Part shown: positions 53,520 to 57,060 of the stretch, one piece after another
Numbering within the stretch: position 1 is the stretch's first letter
Layout of the letters: each line of letters begins with the position of its first letter
Source: Gemmatimonadota bacterium
GTDB lineage: Bacteria; Gemmatimonadota; Gemmatimonadetes; Longimicrobiales; Gaopeijiaceae
Direction of reading: 5' to 3'
Assembly (NCBI GenBank): GCA_028875075.1
Contig: JAPPGF010000033.1
Location: forward strand, 1 to 57,060
DNA length: 57,060 nt
Made by a program: the position numbers and the translations under genes
Notes under the pieces: model-generated
What the model was told of the DNA's origin: nothing
The model's database searches: none
The model's input: only the letters and a program-made list of their open reading frames with translations

Positions 53520-55019
53520 ATGGGACCGGTAATGACCGGCGTTGCCCTGATGAGGAACTACATCGGCGGGAAGTGGGTCGAGGCCGAAGCGTCCGGCTCC
53601 ATCGGCATCACGAACCCCGGCACGGGCGACGTGATCGGGGAGGTCCCGCTCTCCACCCGCGAGGAGACCAATCGCGCCATCGCGGCGGCGGCGGAGGCGT
53701 ACAAGACCTGGGGGATGACCCCGGTCGCTCGGCGCGTTCAGCCGCTCTACAAGCTCGCGCAGACGCTCCGCGCCGACGAGGACAGGATCGCTCGCATTCT
53801 TGTGGCGGAGAACGGCAAGTCGCTCACCGACGCCCGCGCGGAGATGAAGCGTGTCTTCGAGAACATCGAGGTCGCGTGCGGCATGCCGGTGCTTCAGCAG
53901 GGCGACAAGCTGATCGGCGCGTCGTTCGACATGGATGGCGAGGTCGTCCGTCTGCCGATGGGCGTGTTCGGGATGATCGCGCCCTTCAACTTCCCGGCGA
54001 TGGTTCCGTTCTGGTTCCTGCCCTACGCCATCGCGACCGGTAACACGTTCGTCCTCAAGACGTCCAAGCAGGTTCCGATGACCATGCAGGCCATCACCCA
54101 GCACATCGAAGACGCGGGTGTGCCGCCGGGAGTTTTCAACGTCGTCAACGGTGACTCCGTCGTGGCCGACGCGATCATGGACAGTCCCATCGTCCAGGGC
54201 GTCTCGTTCGTCGGTTCCACGCCCGTCGCTCGCATCGTCGCCGACAAGTGCGCCAAGACGAACAAGCGCTTCCAGGCGATGGGCGGGGCCAAGAACCATC
54301 TCGTGGTCATGCCCGACGCCAAGATGGAAGGCGTGATCCGCAACATGACGACGTCCTGCTACGGCTGCGCCGGCCAGCGCTGCATGGCTTCGTCCGCCAT
54401 CGTCGCCGTCGGAGACGCCACGTACGACGAGGTCTGCGAGCGCTTCGTCGAGGACTCGAAGAAGACCCTCCTCGCCAACCCCCTGGATCCGCGCCACGAG
54501 GAAGAGCCGATGCTGCTGGGTCCGGTCATTTCCAAGAGGGCCAAGGACACGATCCTGGGCCTGATCGAGGACGGCATCAACGAAGGCGCGACCCTCGCGC
54601 TCGACGGACGCGGCGTCACGGTGGAAGGCTCCGAGGGCGGCTTCTACATCGGCCCCACGGTATTTACCGACGTCAAGCCCGGCATGAAGATCCACCGCAC
54701 GGAGATCTTCGCTCCGGTCGTCTGCATCCTGAAGGCCGACACGCTCGACGAGGCGATCCAGATCGTCAACGATCACGAGTACGGAAACGGCGCCTCGATC
54801 TACACGCAGAACGGCTACTACGCGCGGAAATTCAAGCTCGAGGCGCTTGCGGGCATGATCGGCGTGAACGTCGGGATTCCGGCGCCGGTCGCCTACCTGC
54901 CCTTCGGCGGCATGAAGGCTTCGCAGTGGGCCGATATCAAGACGCAGGGCAAGGCGATCGTGAACTTCTACACGCAGGACAAGATTGTGACGGAACGCTA
55001 CTTCGGTGAGGGGGGCTGA
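53520..55019 (+). CDS. mmsA: Methylmalonate-semialdehyde dehydrogenase (CoA-acylating)
   Basis: 499 aa aldehyde dehydrogenase of valine and thymine breakdown, forming propionyl-CoA and CO2 with NAD. FGMIAPFNFPAMVPFWFLPY, FVLKTSKQVPMTMQ and VSFVGSTPVARIVADKCAKT are the NAD-binding parts. The catalytic Cys288 lies in CYGCAGQRCMASSAIV, and the missing general-base Glu of ordinary aldehyde dehydrogenases (here FQAMGGAKNH) is the mark of the CoA-acylating type. A strong AGGAGGT 5 bases before ATG 53520. Followed by a fatty-acid transporter. Confidence 0.95.
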   Translation: MGPVMTGVALMRNYIGGKWVEAEASGSIGITNPGTGDVIGEVPLSTREETNRAIAAAAEAYKTWGMTPVARRVQPLYKLAQTLRADEDRIARILVAENGKSLTDARAEMKRVFENIEVACGMPVLQQGDKLIGASFDMDGEVVRLPMGVFGMIAPFNFPAMVPFWFLPYAIATGNTFVLKTSKQVPMTMQAITQHIEDAGVPPGVFNVVNGDSVVADAIMDSPIVQGVSFVGSTPVARIVADKCAKTNKRFQAMGGAKNHLVVMPDAKMEGVIRNMTTSCYGCAGQRCMASSAIVAVGDATYDEVCERFVEDSKKTLLANPLDPRHEEEPMLLGPVISKRAKDTILGLIEDGINEGATLALDGRGVTVEGSEGGFYIGPTVFTDVKPGMKIHRTEIFAPVVCILKADTLDEAIQIVNDHEYGNGASIYTQNGYYARKFKLEALAGMIGVNVGIPAPVAYLPFGGMKASQWADIKTQGKAIVNFYTQDKIVTERYFGEGG

Positions 55020-55108
55020 AGCTTGCCCGGGGGCGGCCGCCGAGGGCCGGCGTGCACGATCGAAGCCCCTGATCCATCGCGCTCGGACCTGCAAGGAGAC
55101 GTAATCGG

Positions 55109-56584
55109 ATGGCCACTGTGACCCCGGCAGGCTCTGGCGGCGGCGCGACCACGGACGAAGAACACGGGGGTGCTCAGCACACTGAGCCGGACATGACGCC
55201 CGTTCAGAGGTTCGGGGAGGCCATCGCCGATCGGGTCGAGCGGTGGATGCCGAGCCCGTTCCTCTTCGCGGTGCTCCTCACCTACGCTGCGGGGATCGCA
55301 GCGTTCATATTCGAGGGGTCCGGGCCCGTGGAGGTTGCGCAGGCCTGGTACGGGGGCTTCTGGAGCCTCCTCACGTTCGCGATGCAGATGGTCCTCATCC
55401 TCGTGACCGCGAACGTCGTGGCGTACCACCCGCGCGTCCGGGGGGTGATCGACCGGCTCGTGATGTTGCCCAAGACCGGACGACAAGCCGTGCTCGTCGT
55501 GGGCATCGGCTCGATGATCACCGGTTGGATCTCCTGGGGCCTTGGGCTCATCTTCGGCGCGATCCTGGCGCGCGAGATGGGCAAGCGGTGCGAACGGCAG
55601 CGGATGGCGGTGCACTATCCGTTGATCGCCGTCGCCGGCTACATGGGAATGAGCCTGACGTGGGGTTGGGGCCTTTCCCAGTCCGCCGGCCTGCTTCAGG
55701 CCACGCCCGGCAACATCTTCATGGAGCAGGGCATCATCGACCGCGTCATCCCGGCCACCGAATGGGTCTTTCACGTCTATCCGGCGACGTTGACGGTGCT
55801 CAGCATGGCGTTCGCCTCCCTGATGCTGTATCTGCTGTGTCCGCCGGACGATCACTGCCGGAGCATCTCGCGCTACGTCAGGCTCAGCGAGGACGAGAAG
55901 ACGGGAACGCCGACCAAGCCGCTGATGCCCGCCACGAGCTCGACGAAGGCGGGGAGCGTCGCCGACAAGATCGACAACAGCAAGGTCCTCGGCGGGATCA
56001 TCGCCGGAACCGGCGTCATCCTCTTCCTGGTCACCTTTGCGACCTCCGGCCTGGGCGCGCTCAACCTGAACGTGCTGAACTTCGGGTTCCTCATGGTCGG
56101 ACTGGTCCTGTACACGAACCCGACCCTCTACGAGGGTGAGTTCAACCGCGCCGTGACCGGAAGCGCCGGAGTCATACTCCTCTTCCCGTTCTACGCCGGG
56201 ATCGTGGGGATCATGTCGGGGACCGGTCTGGTCACGACGGTCGCCAATCAGCTGCTCTCCATCGCGACGCCGGACTCGTTCCCGGTGATCGCGTGGATCA
56301 CGGCCGGGATCATGAACCTCTTCGTTCCGTCGGCGGGCGGTGAGTGGGGCATCCTGGGAGCCCCGATGCTGCTCGCGGCCCAGGAGTTGGGCGTTCCCAT
56401 GGGCCAGATGCTGTCCGCCTACGCCGCCGGGGATGCGCACACGAACTTGCTGAACCCGTTCTGGGCGCTGCCGCTGCTGGCCATCACCGGTCTGCGTGCC
56501 CGCGACATGTTCGGCTACGCGATCACGATGATGCTGTTGCTCTACCCCTTCCTCGCCGTGGTGCTGTACTTCCTGCCCTACTGA
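55109..56584 (+). CDS. AtoE-type short-chain fatty acid transporter
   Basis: 491 aa inner-membrane carrier of the TIGR00366/AtoE family. VERWMPSPFLFAVLLTYAAG, WSLLTFAMQMVLILVTANVV, GSMITGWISWGLGLIFGAIL and NLFVPSAGGEWGILGAPMLL are family blocks; FWALPLLAITGLRARDMFGY precedes the last helices. Imports short-chain fatty acids such as butyrate or acetoacetate. AAGGAG precedes the ATG. The gene follows mmsA after 89 bp on the same strand and both serve acyl-CoA catabolism, so co-expression is likely. The cytoplasmic N-terminal ~25 residues are low-complexity. Confidence 0.9.
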   Translation: MATVTPAGSGGGATTDEEHGGAQHTEPDMTPVQRFGEAIADRVERWMPSPFLFAVLLTYAAGIAAFIFEGSGPVEVAQAWYGGFWSLLTFAMQMVLILVTANVVAYHPRVRGVIDRLVMLPKTGRQAVLVVGIGSMITGWISWGLGLIFGAILAREMGKRCERQRMAVHYPLIAVAGYMGMSLTWGWGLSQSAGLLQATPGNIFMEQGIIDRVIPATEWVFHVYPATLTVLSMAFASLMLYLLCPPDDHCRSISRYVRLSEDEKTGTPTKPLMPATSSTKAGSVADKIDNSKVLGGIIAGTGVILFLVTFATSGLGALNLNVLNFGFLMVGLVLYTNPTLYEGEFNRAVTGSAGVILLFPFYAGIVGIMSGTGLVTTVANQLLSIATPDSFPVIAWITAGIMNLFVPSAGGEWGILGAPMLLAAQELGVPMGQMLSAYAAGDAHTNLLNPFWALPLLAITGLRARDMFGYAITMMLLLYPFLAVVLYFLPY

Positions 56585-56873
56585 CTTGGCCGCGACGGCA
56601 CGCCCGGACTGTCCGGGACGCCGTTCGGGCCACGGCCGACCCCTCGGATCCTCGGGCGCAGGGACGCGCCCGGCAGGCCTGTTGCCAGCCGAGGAGGTTG
56701 CTCGCCCCGAACGCCAGAGCTATCTTTCAAAGCTTGCTTGGCGACGAGTTCCCGGGGGGCCCTCTTGCCGCTTTCCGGGCTTCATGGGGGCAGGGTCTTG
56801 GAGACGCGCTTCCAGGTCTTTTCTCGACATGTTTCTCTTGCTGTGTTCTTGGGGCCGAAGTGTGGTCGGCTCT

Positions 56874-56956
56874 GGTGGGGTACCGAAGCGGCCAACCGGG
56901 GCAGACTGTAAATCTGCTGGCGTATGCCTACGGAGGTTCGAATCCTCCCCCCACCA
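56874..56956 (+). tRNA. tRNA-Tyr (anticodon GUA)
   Basis: 83 nt class II tRNA: acceptor GGTGGGG/CCCCACC, anticodon stem GCAGA/TCTGC with loop CTGTAAA, long variable arm (TGGCGTATGCCTAC), T-arm GGAGG/CCTCC with TTCGAAT, discriminator A. Anticodon GTA. Confidence 0.96.
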
Positions 56957-57005
56957 CTAGGGCGGCAGTCGCCGAATGGATTCGTAACCGGGCTGCGGGG
57001 GATGT

Positions 57006-57060
57006 GCGGGAGTAGCTCAGTTGGCTAGAGCATCAGCCTTCCAAGCTGAGGGTCGCGGGT
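57006..57060 (+). tRNA. tRNA-Gly (anticodon UCC), cut by the window end
   Basis: Starts GCGGGAG, then D-arm GCTC/GAGC, anticodon stem CAGC/GCTG around CTTCCAA (anticodon TCC) and the first T-arm strand GCGGG. The 3' part lies beyond the window. Tyr followed by Gly is the usual order ahead of tRNA-Thr and tuf. Confidence 0.9.

Noticed and set aside
1..57060. CRISPR array or cas genes
   Set aside because: No regularly spaced repeats and no Cas-like protein anywhere in the window.

Overview
The window is high-GC DNA (about 65-70% by eye), probably from a free-living or host-associated Gemmatimonadota or a relative. That assignment is an inference. It rests on several TonB-dependent receptors, LVIVD and YncE-type surface propellers, a large secreted HExxH peptidase of the DUF5117/DUF4953 type, many lipoproteins and the base composition; there is no 16S gene. 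The right edge carries tRNA-Thr, tRNA-Tyr and the start of tRNA-Gly, the order often found ahead of tuf.

Layout. 1-2570: a small integrative element on the minus strand (membrane protein, HTH protein, tyrosine recombinase), flanked by two diverged copies of a ~150-bp repeat holding the 3' end of an integrase gene and a 9+5+9 palindrome. 3014-12478: a guanidine/urea nitrogen locus. The minus-strand operon encodes two DUF1989 proteins (UAAP1/UAAP2, the carboxyguanidine deiminase type), a urea/guanidine-carboxylase-like protein reduced to its carboxyltransferase part, and an allophanate hydrolase whose C-terminal domain is broken by a stop and a 5-bp duplication. Diverging from it are a TorF-type porin and a complete ABC importer. 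12915-14423: an exported amidohydrolase. 14848-17571: a TonB receptor. 17811-19418: an AT-rich sodium/solute symporter that looks acquired. 19484-22221: two propeller genes, one a methyltransferase/LVIVD chimera. 23085-25945: a CxxC-bearing TonB receptor and a TlpA thioredoxin, with a DtxR/IdeR-like operator on the promoter. 26215-28994: a P460-type cytochrome, a PIN protein and a SulP transporter. 29241-34355: a DUF4143 ATPase, a secreted HNH/Excalibur nuclease, a DinB protein and adenine deaminase. 34479-37055: a metallopeptidase. 37329-41408: a vitamin B12 uptake operon (BtuB, BtuF, a second B12-binding protein) behind a cobalamin riboswitch. 41621-52168: a methyltransferase, small proteins, a DUF4399 lipoprotein, an FMN glutamate-synthase-like protein, a surface lipoprotein, an amidohydrolase remnant, a class I glutamine amidotransferase, a CaCA exchanger, an Atg22-like MFS carrier and a beta-barrel protein. 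52618-57060: tRNAs, ExbD, methylmalonate-semialdehyde dehydrogenase and an AtoE-type fatty-acid transporter.

The genes describe a heterotroph that imports nitrogen-rich small molecules, metals and B12 through TonB receptors and ABC systems. The points most worth following are the carboxylase that lacks its biotin carboxylase and biotin carrier domains beside a broken allophanate hydrolase, the tandem integrase remnants, the methyltransferase/LVIVD gene fusion, and the metal-operator receptor/thioredoxin pair.
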